A stretch of 64,000 bases of DNA from an uncultured Prevotellaceae bacterium (GCA_902776475.1 CACYQD010000009.1:107103-171102), one strand, 5' to 3'. Shown: positions 18,062-27,468, counted from the first letter of the stretch. The notes: a model not told the origin generated them from the letters alone. Numbers and translations are program-made.

Positions 18062-18433
18062 GTTGATTTGGTTTTTGTGAAACAATTTCTGCGCAAATAT
18101 AGTAAAAAAGTCGGCACTTGCCCCTCCATTGGTGGGGAAAAATGAGGTAAAACGTTCAAAAATTATTATTCTTTCACAGAATTGGCGGGAAAATGGCTAA
18201 AAATATAGGTGGATTTGTGATGAGAATCCCCAAGCCATTGCAGCATTGCAAAGAATATTATTTTTCATGTTTTGAAGCACATTTGATGACAAAATTACAA
18301 GTTATTGCGAAGAAAACAAAGAAAATGATTAAATTTGTAGCGAAATATGATAAAGACGCTCTTCCACATACGATTGATTTTGACACGGTTTGGACTTTGC
18401 CCATTCTATCGGTGCCCTCAGGCATCTCGTAAG
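18062..18433. other. Divergent intergenic region upstream of the TonB receptor
   Basis: AT-rich spacer of about 370 bases. It holds the minus-strand -7 box of the coiled-coil gene (18094-18101) and the plus-strand -7 box TAAATTTG (18330-18337) for the TonB receptor. A short open frame from 18193 overlaps these elements, has no domain signal and no ribosome binding site, and I treat it as non-coding. No structured RNA stood out. Confidence 0.5.
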
Positions 18434-20509
18434 ATGGGCCGGGCGGTATGGGCGTCGCTGTTCTTCGTGACCGGCATCACCCAGACTTATGCCCAGTCGG
18501 AGGTCATTCACCGGCAGGATACGCTCGATGAGGTGGTCGTCACATCACAGTCGGCCAACCGACGTGTGAATGAAGTGCAAATCGGGACGGAGAAAGTGGA
18601 TGTGGTGACCATGAGCCGTCTGCCGGCGATGCTCGGTGAGCGCGACATCATCAAAGGGTTGCAACTCTTGCCAGGGGTGAAAAGTGAGGCCGATGGGTTG
18701 GGAGGCTATCAGGTGCGGGGGGGAACTTCTGCACAGAACAACATCCTCCTCGACGGAGCTTCGGTCTATAATGTCGGTCACTTGATGGGACTTTTCTCGG
18801 CATTCAACGATGATGCCATCGGGGGTGCGGAACTCTTCAAGGGACTTATGCCGGCACGCTACGGAGGAGGGTCTTCCTCGGTGCTGAACATGAGCACTCG
18901 AGTCGGCGACACCGAGCGTCATCATCTCTCCACCAGCGTGGGACTCCTCTCCTCCAAATTGGGGGTTGACGGCCCCCTCGACCGCCATGGTTCGACGTAT
19001 CTCTTGGCGGGCAGGGTATCATACTTGAATCTGTTTATCAAAGCTATCCCGAAATACAGCAGCAACTCATTGCGGTTTTATGATGTCAATGCCAGGTTGA
19101 ACTTCAGACTCAGCGAAAACGACCAACTCTATCTTTCTCTATTCCGAGGATACGACCTGGTTGAAGTGGAAAAGATGATGAATATGTCATGGAGCAATAC
19201 CACGGGTTCGCTGGGGTGGCTTCACTCGAAAAGTCAACGGCATAATGCCTTCACCCAACTGGTGGCAAGCAACTATGACACCGACCAGGGAATGGACGTG
19301 TACAGCATCGACATGAGCATGCAGGGATATAACCGGCAGCTCACGCTGCGTCACCAACAGACATGGGACATACATGGACATTCACTGAATGTGGGAGGTG
19401 AGTCAACGTGGGCCGGGGTGCAGTCGGCGGCGTGGCGCGTGGTGACCAATCATGAACGGGAAAAGCGGGATGGGTGGTTTGCCTCGCTATGGGTGAGTGA
19501 CGACATGTCTCTGTTCAACGACCGTATGGTGGTGTCGGCGGGATTGCGTATGGAATGGTTCTCAGTTCTGGGTGGCAAACCTTATTACAACCTGGATGAC
19601 ATGGGCAATATCGTGGGGACGTTTCATCCTGATAAATGGAAAATCGTAAAGAGCTATTCCATCCCTCAGCCCAGACTGAATCTTACCTGGAAGATTGGCA
19701 AGATAGCTGCTTTGAAAGCCGGATACAGCCGTTTGGCTCAGTCAGTGCAACCCATCCGAAACAGTTCGATGTCTCTTCCCATCGACCGCATGGTCATCGT
19801 AAGCAACAATGTCAAACCTCAGATAGCCGACCAGGTGGCCGCAGGATTCTCGTTGATGACTGAAAATGGCGTGTGGGATTTCTCGGCTGATTATTATTAT
19901 AAGAAGTTGAAAAACGTGTATGATTTCCGTGAAGGTAAGATCTTCAATTCCGACATTGAGATAGAACGGTTGCTCACAGGAGGACGAGGGAAAGCCTGCG
20001 GCTTGGAATTCGCTGCCCACAAAAACAGTGGAAGGGTGACAGGATGGGTAGCATATACTCTCTCGTGGGTTCAAAACAAAATCCCCGGTATCATGGATGG
20101 TAAATGGTACACGGCCCCCAACGACCGTCGTCACGACCTGGTTGTGGTGCTCATGTCCCGACTTACTCCCCGTTGGATGCTATCCTCTTCATGGCGATAC
20201 ACCACAGGACAGGCCATGACGGCTCCGTCGGGTAAATACGAGATGGGCAAGGAGACATATCATTATTTTGGCGACAGAAACAAAAGCCGCGCTCCCGATT
20301 ACCACAGGTTGGATATTGGTTTGTCTAATATCAAGAAAATAGGTAAGGCGACCCGCACATGGACTTTCGGACTCTATAATGCCTATCATCGTTATAACCC
20401 TTTCTTCGTGAGTTTCATGGAGGACGACACTCGCCCTCTGGGCACCAAAGCCGTTGTCACCACTCTCTTTGGATTGATACCCTCAGTCTCGTTCTCTTAT
20501 CAGTATTGA
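18434..20509 (+). CDS. TonB-dependent outer-membrane receptor
   Basis: Outer-membrane active transporter, 691 aa from the ATG at 18434, which gives a signal peptide (MGRAVWASLFFVTGITQTYAQ). An in-frame ATG at 18347 would add 29 residues, but the -7 box TAAATTTG at 18330-18337 would place transcription start almost on it. The plug domain runs from TLDEVVVTSQSANRR (the Ton box region, residues about 28-42) through QLLPGVKSEADGLGGYQVRGG and NNILLDGASVYN; the rest is a beta barrel ending in SVSFSYQY with a C-terminal aromatic. The N-terminal carboxypeptidase-like beta-sandwich common in such receptors is absent. It is followed 25 bases later by a DUF4249 lipoprotein, its usual partner. Substrate unknown; not a SusC/SusD pair. 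Confidence 0.9.
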   Translation: MGRAVWASLFFVTGITQTYAQSEVIHRQDTLDEVVVTSQSANRRVNEVQIGTEKVDVVTMSRLPAMLGERDIIKGLQLLPGVKSEADGLGGYQVRGGTSAQNNILLDGASVYNVGHLMGLFSAFNDDAIGGAELFKGLMPARYGGGSSSVLNMSTRVGDTERHHLSTSVGLLSSKLGVDGPLDRHGSTYLLAGRVSYLNLFIKAIPKYSSNSLRFYDVNARLNFRLSENDQLYLSLFRGYDLVEVEKMMNMSWSNTTGSLGWLHSKSQRHNAFTQLVASNYDTDQGMDVYSIDMSMQGYNRQLTLRHQQTWDIHGHSLNVGGESTWAGVQSAAWRVVTNHEREKRDGWFASLWVSDDMSLFNDRMVVSAGLRMEWFSVLGGKPYYNLDDMGNIVGTFHPDKWKIVKSYSIPQPRLNLTWKIGKIAALKAGYSRLAQSVQPIRNSSMSLPIDRMVIVSNNVKPQIADQVAAGFSLMTENGVWDFSADYYYKKLKNVYDFREGKIFNSDIEIERLLTGGRGKACGLEFAAHKNSGRVTGWVAYTLSWVQNKIPGIMDGKWYTAPNDRRHDLVVVLMSRLTPRWMLSSSWRYTTGQAMTAPSGKYEMGKETYHYFGDRNKSRAPDYHRLDIGLSNIKKIGKATRTWTFGLYNAYHRYNPFFVSFMEDDTRPLGTKAVVTTLFGLIPSVSFSYQY

Positions 20510-20534
20510 TTTGACATGTAATAACACAGAGAAG

Positions 20535-21383
20535 ATGAAGAAATCCTCTTTTTTAAATAGCATGTTTCTCGTTTTGGGGTGTTTGGTTGGGCTCATGTCA
20601 TGCGAACATGAGATAGATTTCGACTATCCCAAGTCTGAGACTATGGTGGTCTTCGACGGACAAATCAGCAATGAAGGCGTGTTCGTGCGAATCAGTCGCA
20701 CACGTCCCATCGGAGACAACCAAAAAGGACAGCCCATCAATACTGCGCAGGTCTTTATCATCTCTGATGATGGAAAGGAGGAGCAACTGTACTACGACGA
20801 TGAAAAAGGATGCTACCTGTCTGCTTCGGGACTTGTGGGCGTACCTGGACACAGCTATCAGATGAAGGCAGTCGTGGACGACCGGCGTTTTGAGGCCACA
20901 TCCACCATGCAATCACCGGCTGGCATTGATACGGTTTATTTCAGATGGGTCAAGATATTGCAGCAGCGCATCTATTTCTATTGTGTCAAGGGTACTGACC
21001 CTTACCCTGAAGAGAGAACATATTATTTGTGCAGACTGATGAGGGGCGAAGAGTTGTTCCGTTGGAATCCGAGGTCTGGCAGAAGTGCCGTGAATGGTTA
21101 TTTCGAGTACGACATCCCGTGCTCTACCGAAAAAGAAATGGATGAGGGGAAAGATGAAAGGGGAAAGATACCTCTGATGGAGGGCGACACGATAAGCATG
21201 GAACTGATGACAATAGACAGGCCGTGCTGGGATTACTTCCAGTCGTTGATGGTCAGCGAGGGCATGATGTCCAATCCCATAACCAATATCAAGGGTGGGG
21301 CTGTGGGCATCTTCATGGCGGCAAGCATCACCCGGCCCGATGCCATCGTTTTCAGAAAAGAAGATGCTGTGAGAGAACAATAG
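20535..21383 (+). CDS. DUF4249 family outer-membrane lipoprotein
   Basis: Lipoprotein of 282 aa and the likely surface partner of the preceding TonB receptor. The start is the ATG at 20535; the N terminus is a lipoprotein signal with lipobox LMSC (cysteine near residue 23). The block KSETMVVFDGQISNEG and the following beta-sandwich are typical of DUF4249, which in Bacteroidetes is encoded beside TonB receptors. The C-terminal part contains FQSLMVSEGMMSNPITNIKGGAVGIF, also family-typical. The molecular role of DUF4249 is not established; by position it is presumed to bind or guide the ligand of the receptor. Confidence 0.82.
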   Translation: MKKSSFLNSMFLVLGCLVGLMSCEHEIDFDYPKSETMVVFDGQISNEGVFVRISRTRPIGDNQKGQPINTAQVFIISDDGKEEQLYYDDEKGCYLSASGLVGVPGHSYQMKAVVDDRRFEATSTMQSPAGIDTVYFRWVKILQQRIYFYCVKGTDPYPEERTYYLCRLMRGEELFRWNPRSGRSAVNGYFEYDIPCSTEKEMDEGKDERGKIPLMEGDTISMELMTIDRPCWDYFQSLMVSEGMMSNPITNIKGGAVGIFMAASITRPDAIVFRKEDAVREQ

Positions 21384-21418
21384 CGGCTATGGCATATCCT
21401 TTCAGGGCTCGGAAGTCC

Positions 21419-22615
21419 TTATTTGTAAAGGATTTCCACCAGGTCGGAGCCCATGGCGACGATGTTTTCGATATGTCCCTCTTCAGTTACCACATAATCC
21501 ACCTTGACTCCAGCAGAACGCAGGTAATCCACCAATTCGTCGGCACTGGCGATAGGTACGAACGTGTCGTTGCGGGCATGATAGATGTGCACAGGGCAAG
21601 TCGGTACCCAGTCGTGTGGAGTGGTCAGTTTGCTCAGGCTCTCCAGAATTTTTTGGTAGTCGTGGTTGCTGTCGGTGAAGAAGTCAAGATTCAGATACTG
21701 GCTTATGTCGGAGCCCAACCGTTCGGAAAGCTCGAACAGTTCCATTCCGCCTGTGCACCATTCTTCATAATGCTGGCTGAGTTCCCCTCGGAAAATGTCT
21801 TGTAGGTTGAGGCCTAATGCCTCGTAGTGGTTGATGGAATACAAGGCGCTGGGAAGGAATGCATATTCAGAGTAACGAGAGCGCAACTGGTGCTCCATGA
21901 CAGTCTTGGGGTTATAGACACCGCCACAGATCCATATCTGGTTGACATGAACACCCAATTCTGGATGCTTATGGTAATGGCGTGCCAATGCCAATGCCTC
22001 TGAGGCCGAGAGTGATATGCCTGTGACAAGTGTCCATGTGGGCATCGACCGTCCGTAGATGTTTCTGACCAGTTCTGTGGCCGCCAGTCTGAAATCCGCA
22101 CTTACTTTCGCTGCATTCTCGTCGTATAGGTAGGGTATGACCATAGACTCTGTGGCGCCGCAACCTATCAGGTCGGGTACCAGGACGATGTAGCCAGCCA
22201 TGCCCATGATCACCTGGAGGTTGGCGAGTTGTTTCGAAGGACATTGGGATTTGACCTTGTTGAATGACACAGCCTCAATCACACCCCGTGGATTGCCTGT
22301 CTTTGGATAATAGACAACGCCAGAGGCGATGACTGGATTGCCATGTGGGTCGGTGGTGTGGTATTTGATGATGTGTGCCTTGTATTTGCGGGCGCGCATG
22401 GCCGCCATATCGACCTTCTTCTTGTAGGGCTTTATCTGCTCTTCGGTCACGTCTCCAATTTTCAACAGCGTATTGAGGGCATCCTCAAAAAATAAGTCCT
22501 GTGAAGAGACGATGGACTCGAGCACTTGGTATGGTTCTGCCTTCAGGTGCTCCTCGTCAGACTGGCAGGAGATGAAGGTGAAAACGAACAACAGGAGACC
22601 AATCGCTCTGCCCAT
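21419..22615 (-). CDS. Lipoprotein alpha/beta hydrolase (secretory lipase-like)
   Basis: Predicted esterase or lipase anchored in the envelope, 398 aa. The start at 22613-22615 yields a lipoprotein signal (MGRAIGLLLFVFTFISC). The nucleophile elbow reads TGISLSAS: serine is present, but the small residue after it is serine rather than the usual glycine (GxSxS in place of GxSxG). The acid and base of the triad are probably the Asp in ARNDTFVP and the His in TEEGHIEN near the C terminus. The block GYIVLVPDLIGCGATE matches the oxyanion-side strand of secretory lipases. A -7 box TATATTTG is at 22703-22710. Convergent with the DUF4249 gene. Confidence 0.75.
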   Translation of the reverse strand: MGRAIGLLLFVFTFISCQSDEEHLKAEPYQVLESIVSSQDLFFEDALNTLLKIGDVTEEQIKPYKKKVDMAAMRARKYKAHIIKYHTTDPHGNPVIASGVVYYPKTGNPRGVIEAVSFNKVKSQCPSKQLANLQVIMGMAGYIVLVPDLIGCGATESMVIPYLYDENAAKVSADFRLAATELVRNIYGRSMPTWTLVTGISLSASEALALARHYHKHPELGVHVNQIWICGGVYNPKTVMEHQLRSRYSEYAFLPSALYSINHYEALGLNLQDIFRGELSQHYEEWCTGGMELFELSERLGSDISQYLNLDFFTDSNHDYQKILESLSKLTTPHDWVPTCPVHIYHARNDTFVPIASADELVDYLRSAGVKVDYVVTEEGHIENIVAMGSDLVEILYK

Positions 22616-22806
22616 AGGACGGGTCGGATTGGGTAAAATGCGGGTCGTGACAATATGATGCTCTTGTATGTACATCGGATGAAAAAGTCATGTTGGGTAC
22701 TGCAAATATAGGATGAAATAAACAATTATCCCTGTCTGATGATTGCAGATTATTGGGCATTCAATTTTTTTAACATTATGGTATATCTATTATGGGATTT
22801 TTTTAA

Positions 22807-22814
22807 TACATTTG
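22807..22814 (+). promoter_or_regulatory. Promoter -7 box for the DUF3943 gene
   Basis: TACATTTG, a full match to TAnnTTTG, 40 bases before the ATG at 22855, in an AT-rich region. It supports the downstream ATG over the in-frame ATG at 22822. Confidence 0.5.
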
Positions 22815-22854
22815 CATATTAATGCTATATGGTGATACAATAACCATCGGAATC

Positions 22855-24399
22855 ATGACAAGAAGACTGTCCTTGTTGCTTTTCTCATTTACATGCCTGT
22901 GTTTGGCAAAAGCTCAATCTTTTCAAACCGACACTGTCAGCCTTTCCGAAGCTGTTTCTATTTCTGACTCTCTTCTTGTTTCCGACTCACTTTCCTCTAC
23001 GATTCCCCTTGCCAGAACACCAGAGTTGAAGCCTCGTCCCTGGCTCGCATTGGGCGATGTCGTGGCTATCAACGGCATTACACACCTCCTTGGGCGCTAT
23101 GCCTTGAAAGCGTCTTTCTCGCAGACAACGATGAAGTCCATACGCAACAATTTCAAGTCCGGATTTGCTTGGGATGATGACAATTTCTACATCAACTATC
23201 CATGCCATGCCATGCATGGCGCATACTATTACAATTCGGGCCGCAGCAACGGCTTGAGCCTTTTGCAGTCCATTCCATATACCTTGATTGGTTCACTCTC
23301 CTGGGAATTTCTCGGGGAGAACGAACAACCTTCAATCAATGACGTGATAACCACAACGGTTTCCGGAACTCTTTTCGGTGAAGTAATCCATCTTATGGCG
23401 CAGGAGATTGTTGATGAAAGTGAGAGGGGGGGTAAGCGCTTCCTCCAGGAAGCGGTCGCTGCATTGGTCAACCCAGTGGAAGGTTTCCACCGACTCATAA
23501 GTGGACGTGCGTGGAGAGTCAGAAAAACCATGGTGGAAAAGAAGTCAATTCCAGAAACCGAAGAGGATGAGGGGTGCTGCGTCTTTTCGGCCGGAGGGCG
23601 ATATATTGCCGCAAATAGTGATTTTGGCCATGGTACCTATCAACCGCTTCTGTCTTTTGCCATGCAATATGGCCAAATCGTTGACGACCAAACACATCCC
23701 AGGCCATACGATTCCTTTTCTCTTGAGGGCACTTTCGCTTATGGAGACAGACAACACATTCTCACTGATTTGCATCTCACTGCCCGTATCTGTGGCATCC
23801 CTGCCATCACAGGTAAAAGCTTTTCTGGTGAATGGGGACTCTACCAACATTTTCATTACGATGACACACGGCTTCATGGCAAAACCACCAAAAGCCCTTT
23901 CCCATTCGGCGAAATGGCTTCCTTCGGACCTGGATTCCGATTCGCTTTCCCTCAGGTGGCTCCTCATGTCAGCTTCAAACAAGAAGTGTTTGCAAGAGGG
24001 ATAATTCTCGGGGCTGTCAATAGTGACTACTATGAATTCTACAACCGCACATATAACATGGGCAGTGGCTTCGGAGTTACGACGCAGAGCAGAGTGTCAT
24101 GGCACCATCTGGCGTCTGTTCATTTGAAAATTCACTACATGCGCCTTTTTACCTGGAAAGGCTATGAACCCCGGGATTTGTCGGAATTGGTTTTCGACAC
24201 CAACTACCTTAATGTCCTGGGCGACCGCAGCTCTGCAAGTCTCTTGTCTGTAAACCTGCGAACTGAGGCTTTTCTGTCGCAAAGTTTGAGACTCATGATT
24301 GGAGTGACTCTCTGCAACCGGCACTCACATTACAAATACCATGCTGACCAGCGTGCTGAAAGCTGTGAGCTCAGGGCTGCGCTCGCATGGCACTTCTGA
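22855..24399 (+). CDS. DUF3943 domain exported protein
   Basis: Envelope protein of unknown function, 514 aa, signal peptide ending AKAQ. Residues about 120-230 carry the DUF3943 pattern: NFYINYPCHAMHGAYYYNSG, then SWEFLGENEQPSINDVITTT and LVNPVEGFHRLISG. The C-terminal half alternates polar and aromatic residues in short stretches ending in ALAWHF, which suggests an outer-membrane beta barrel with a terminal phenylalanine. Its codon use and AT content are a little higher than in flanking housekeeping genes. It has its own promoter box and shares a bidirectional terminator with the beta-barrel gene beyond it. Confidence 0.72.
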   Translation: MTRRLSLLLFSFTCLCLAKAQSFQTDTVSLSEAVSISDSLLVSDSLSSTIPLARTPELKPRPWLALGDVVAINGITHLLGRYALKASFSQTTMKSIRNNFKSGFAWDDDNFYINYPCHAMHGAYYYNSGRSNGLSLLQSIPYTLIGSLSWEFLGENEQPSINDVITTTVSGTLFGEVIHLMAQEIVDESERGGKRFLQEAVAALVNPVEGFHRLISGRAWRVRKTMVEKKSIPETEEDEGCCVFSAGGRYIAANSDFGHGTYQPLLSFAMQYGQIVDDQTHPRPYDSFSLEGTFAYGDRQHILTDLHLTARICGIPAITGKSFSGEWGLYQHFHYDDTRLHGKTTKSPFPFGEMASFGPGFRFAFPQVAPHVSFKQEVFARGIILGAVNSDYYEFYNRTYNMGSGFGVTTQSRVSWHHLASVHLKIHYMRLFTWKGYEPRDLSELVFDTNYLNVLGDRSSASLLSVNLRTEAFLSQSLRLMIGVTLCNRHSHYKYHADQRAESCELRAALAWHF

Positions 24400-24404
24400 T
24401 AGAA

Positions 24405-24430
24405 TGAAAAAAGGAGGGCGAACCCTCCTT
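24405..24430. terminator. Bidirectional intrinsic terminator
   Basis: Stem AAGGAGGG/CCCTCCTT (24411-24418 with 24423-24430), with an A run on the left (24406-24412) that serves as a T run for the minus strand and a short T-rich tail on the right. It lies between the convergent DUF3943 and beta-barrel genes. Confidence 0.7.
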
Positions 24431-24480
24431 CTTGTTATTGTTTTCCTATATCAGCTGTGAAGCCAAGGTAATATAGTAGC

Positions 24481-25146
24481 TTAGAAGTGGAAACTCACAC
24501 CCAAAAGCAGGTTGTAAGTGTCGGCATTGACTCCGAAACGAGAGATCTTCATATCCGACTCCTTCTCCTTGGCAGACATGTAGCCGATAGCGCCTAACTT
24601 GCAGAGCAACTCCAGCTTGTCGGTCACCTGTACGGCCACACCAGGACGCAGACCAAGCTCAAATGCGTTCACTTTGAATTCGTCGCCGCCATAATCCTCG
24701 TCATCGGTGCTCACTGAGGGAGAGGAGTCGGCCGAGATGTTGTTGTAGCCGATGTATCCTTCGAAGAAAAGATTGGCCCTGCCGAAATTCACAATTGTAT
24801 AACGCACGTATGGAGAAATGGTGAAGCCTTTCAGTTTCATGTCTTCATTGCTGATGTCAGCGTAAGCGCCAGTCAGTGTTGAGATGGCGGACTTGATATC
24901 TGTCACAGAGAGAGAGCCGAAGGAGCAGACACCGCTGGAATAGCCTACTTGCAGACCAAAACTGAGGTAGTTGTCAAACTTATAGCCGATATCAGGGATG
25001 ATTTTGAATGAAGATCCCGACTCGTCAGAGTTTCCATTGTCAATCGTGGTGGAAGTGAATCCGACTGAACCTCCAGCATACCATTGGGCGTTGGCTGTGG
25101 TGATGAATGCCAATAAGGCAACTAAAACGAATAATTTCTTTTTCAT
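24481..25146 (-). CDS. Small outer-membrane beta-barrel protein
   Basis: 221 aa with a signal peptide (MKKKLFVLVALLAFITTANAQ) and a predicted eight-stranded barrel of the OmpA/PF13568 type. Alternating hydrophobic strands include AGGSVGFTSTTI, YLSFGLQVGYSSG, FTISPYVRYTIV, LFFEGYIGYN, FELGLRPGVAVQV and YNLLLGVSFHF, the last ending in the terminal phenylalanine recognised by the Bam machinery. The loops are acidic (for example STDDEDYGGDE). A -7 box TATCTTTG is at 25199-25206. Function unknown; such small porin-like proteins are abundant in Bacteroidales. Confidence 0.82.
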   Translation of the reverse strand: MKKKLFVLVALLAFITTANAQWYAGGSVGFTSTTIDNGNSDESGSSFKIIPDIGYKFDNYLSFGLQVGYSSGVCSFGSLSVTDIKSAISTLTGAYADISNEDMKLKGFTISPYVRYTIVNFGRANLFFEGYIGYNNISADSSPSVSTDDEDYGGDEFKVNAFELGLRPGVAVQVTDKLELLCKLGAIGYMSAKEKESDMKISRFGVNADTYNLLLGVSFHF

Positions 25147-25302
25147 GATAAAAGATGGTATTAGTGAAACATTAAAGTGTTTTTATGTAATTGTTTTTCA
25201 AAGATATAATAATGTTGGCATGTTGCAGTGAAATTTGTTGAAATTTCACATAATTTTATTATAATTAACAAAAATCGAACGTTTACCATAGTCGTTTTGA
25301 AC

Positions 25303-25310
25303 TACTTTTG
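25303..25310 (+). promoter_or_regulatory. Promoter -7 box for the acyltransferase gene
   Basis: TACTTTTG, a full TAnnTTTG match, 33 bases before the ATG at 25344. Confidence 0.45.
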
Positions 25311-25343
25311 CAAATCAAACCTCAAATCGGTTATTTCACTGAC

Positions 25344-26414
25344 ATGGAACCTCCAAAAATGGAATCGACGAATAGGAAGAGAATCATTGCTTTTGATATC
25401 TTACGCATCATTGCGGCTTTCGCTGTAGTTTGGCTGCATGTTTCAGCTCAAAGGTGGACAAATACCTTTCCATCATTGGAATGGGAGATTAGGAACGTAT
25501 ATGATGCGTTTGTACGTTGGAGCGTTCCGGTTTTTGTGATGATTTCCGGGGCATTGTTCCTCGATTCTTCCAAAACAATCAGTTTGAAACGGTTGTATCG
25601 GAAGAATGTGGTAAGGATTGTTGTCGCATTCCTGTTTTGGTCAGTGATTTATGTTGTTTATAGTCATTTGAAAAAAGGTCAATGGGACAGCATTCCTTTC
25701 TTCATCAGATTAATCATTCAAGGCCCCGTTCATTTTTGGTTTCTCAAGATGTTGATAGGGTTGTATATTATCATACCGTTATTGAGAACCATAGTTGCCA
25801 AACGGCGTGATGAGGTCTATTTCCTTTGTTTGTCTTTGATCACGGTGTTCATTCTTCCGTTGATATGGAAGATTGTGGGATACCTCAACTATGACCTTGC
25901 CTTTTTTCTCCGTAATACGACAGAGAGTCTGGGGCTGAATGTCGCATTGGGTTATAGTGGCTATTTTGTCCTTGGCCATTTCTTGTATAACCATCAGTTT
26001 GGCCGTCGAACAAGAATGCTGATTTATGCATCAGGCTTCATTAGTTTTGTCTGTGTGGCTTTTTTCACCCATTTCCTATCGCACCATGTGAACAGGGCAG
26101 AGATTTATCTTTATGACAATTTGAATCTGTTTACATTATTGGAGGCGGCAGCCGTGTTCGTATGGGTCACGTCTACCTGTCATCAGGTTTCCCCTTCAGT
26201 ACGGAGATACGTTATCTCACTTTCAGAGTGTAGTTTCGGCATTTACTTGGTTCATTACCTGCTTTGGGACATCATCAGCTCTCGCATACCTGTTCCTTCT
26301 GCTTGGTGGCTTTTGCTCTTCATTCCAGTTTTCACCATCCTCGTTTTCGCCTTGTCCTATCTGGTCATTAGGGTGCTTAGGTCGGTACCCTTCATGAAAA
26401 GGTTTGTGCTATAA
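25344..26414 (+). CDS. Acyltransferase 3 family membrane protein
   Basis: Integral membrane O-acyltransferase, 356 aa with about ten predicted spans, expected to acetylate or otherwise acylate a surface glycan. The diagnostic N-terminal block is FDILRIIAAFAVVWLHVSAQ, with the conserved histidine of the family in WLH; RWSVPVFVMISGALFL and HFWFLKMLIGLYIIIPLL are further family blocks, and FGIYLVHYLLWD lies near the C terminus. Two starts are possible (25344 and 25359). It ends three bases before a convergent family 2 glycosyltransferase, in keeping with a role in glycan assembly. The acceptor is unknown. Confidence 0.85.
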   Translation: MEPPKMESTNRKRIIAFDILRIIAAFAVVWLHVSAQRWTNTFPSLEWEIRNVYDAFVRWSVPVFVMISGALFLDSSKTISLKRLYRKNVVRIVVAFLFWSVIYVVYSHLKKGQWDSIPFFIRLIIQGPVHFWFLKMLIGLYIIIPLLRTIVAKRRDEVYFLCLSLITVFILPLIWKIVGYLNYDLAFFLRNTTESLGLNVALGYSGYFVLGHFLYNHQFGRRTRMLIYASGFISFVCVAFFTHFLSHHVNRAEIYLYDNLNLFTLLEAAAVFVWVTSTCHQVSPSVRRYVISLSECSFGIYLVHYLLWDIISSRIPVPSAWWLLLFIPVFTILVFALSYLVIRVLRSVPFMKRFVL

Positions 26415-26417
26415 GGT

Positions 26418-27317
26418 TTAATGAGAGATGTTGAGGTAATAGCCTAACCGGTAAAGTTTGAAAATGCTTAATGAAGGGTTGGACCCTGTCAGGTTCTTGC
26501 GGAGGAGACGACTTGACCATCCATAAACGCATCTCACCATCCCATCCACATGCCATTGATGCAGACGATGGCTGACGGAGAGAAGTCTGGAATAACCGGA
26601 TAGATCTTTCCTGAAGTCATACAACGTCTGCAGTCCTTCCTCGGTCTTCTCCATAAAGCGGCTGTTGCTCTCAAAATGATTGAATCCCACGGGATTGTCG
26701 ATATGGATGATACGAATGCCGGCTGATTTCAGCGTCTTCCCCCAGAGCACGTCTTCGTAGCCATAGCGCTTGAACCGCTCGTCGAGGGGATATGACAGCA
26801 TCACCCGTCGGCGGACCATGAAATTGGAAGTATGGAAATTGGCGTAGGGCGACTGTGCCCGGCGATCATGGCTCTGGCCTTCGATGCACGACATCTCATA
26901 AAGGTAGCGCAGGTTGCCGTGCGGCTTTTCCTCGCAGGTGATGGCGTAGCCTCCATATACCAGATCATCGTCGGGGTGGGAGAGGTAGGTGTGGAGAAAA
27001 TGGTCGGAGATGACGGACATGTGGCTGTCGATGAACAGGAGGTGGTCGTAGCGGGAAGAGCGGGCCAGGAAATTTCGGATGGCAGCCCGTCCCACATTCT
27101 CTTTCCTGATGAGATAACGGCAATGTGGCCATTCGGTTATTTTGAGGTTGGCCTCCACTTTGTCCGTGTCAGTTGAGCCGTCGTCGGCGACCAAAATCTC
27201 ATAGTCCAGGCCGGGAATGGCTTCTGCCTGCGACTGGAGTTGACTCACCAGTTCCGTGCACTCGCTGTTGAACGTGGGAATCAGGATGCTGAGTTGAGAA
27301 ATGAGCGGTTTGGTCAA
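26418..27317 (-). CDS. Family 2 glycosyltransferase (TTG start)
   Basis: Cytoplasmic inverting glycosyltransferase of the GT-A fold, 299 aa. The N-terminal strand is LSILIPTFNSE, the nucleotide-binding Asp lies in ILVADDGSTD, and the metal-binding equivalent of DxD is FIDSH. ENVGRAAIRNFLA marks the acceptor side, and YGYEDVLWGKTLK is the ED motif of the probable catalytic base. The only initiator in frame is a TTG (27315-27317): a TAA stop lies two codons upstream and there is no early ATG. A -7 box TATCTTTG is at 27339-27346, which supports initiation here. Role: addition of a sugar to a surface polysaccharide or lipid-linked glycan. Confidence 0.82.
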   Translation of the reverse strand: MTKPLISQLSILIPTFNSECTELVSQLQSQAEAIPGLDYEILVADDGSTDTDKVEANLKITEWPHCRYLIRKENVGRAAIRNFLARSSRYDHLLFIDSHMSVISDHFLHTYLSHPDDDLVYGGYAITCEEKPHGNLRYLYEMSCIEGQSHDRRAQSPYANFHTSNFMVRRRVMLSYPLDERFKRYGYEDVLWGKTLKSAGIRIIHIDNPVGFNHFESNSRFMEKTEEGLQTLYDFRKDLSGYSRLLSVSHRLHQWHVDGMVRCVYGWSSRLLRKNLTGSNPSLSIFKLYRLGYYLNISH

Positions 27318-27386
27318 TGATTACGGCTTTTTCTGTGACAAAGATAATGAATATTCCCCATTTGTGACGATTTTTTAAGCTGATAT

Positions 27387-27417
27387 TTTGTTTTTCTTCG
27401 GTTTTGAGTTAATTTTG
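27387..27417 (+). promoter_or_regulatory. Full promoter of the M6 metalloprotease gene
   Basis: -33 box TTTG (27387-27390), 19-base spacer, -7 box TAATTTTG (27410-27417): an exact Bacteroidetes sigma-ABfr promoter. It predicts a leader of about 45 bases before the ATG at 27469. Confidence 0.75.
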
Positions 27418-27468
27418 CATTTTGATGCAAGAAAAAGTTTCTAAAATATCATATTGAAATACTGAAAA

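Noticed and set aside
18193-18432. 79-codon frame before the TonB receptor
   Set aside because: It overlaps the promoter box of the receptor, has no ribosome binding site and no domain.
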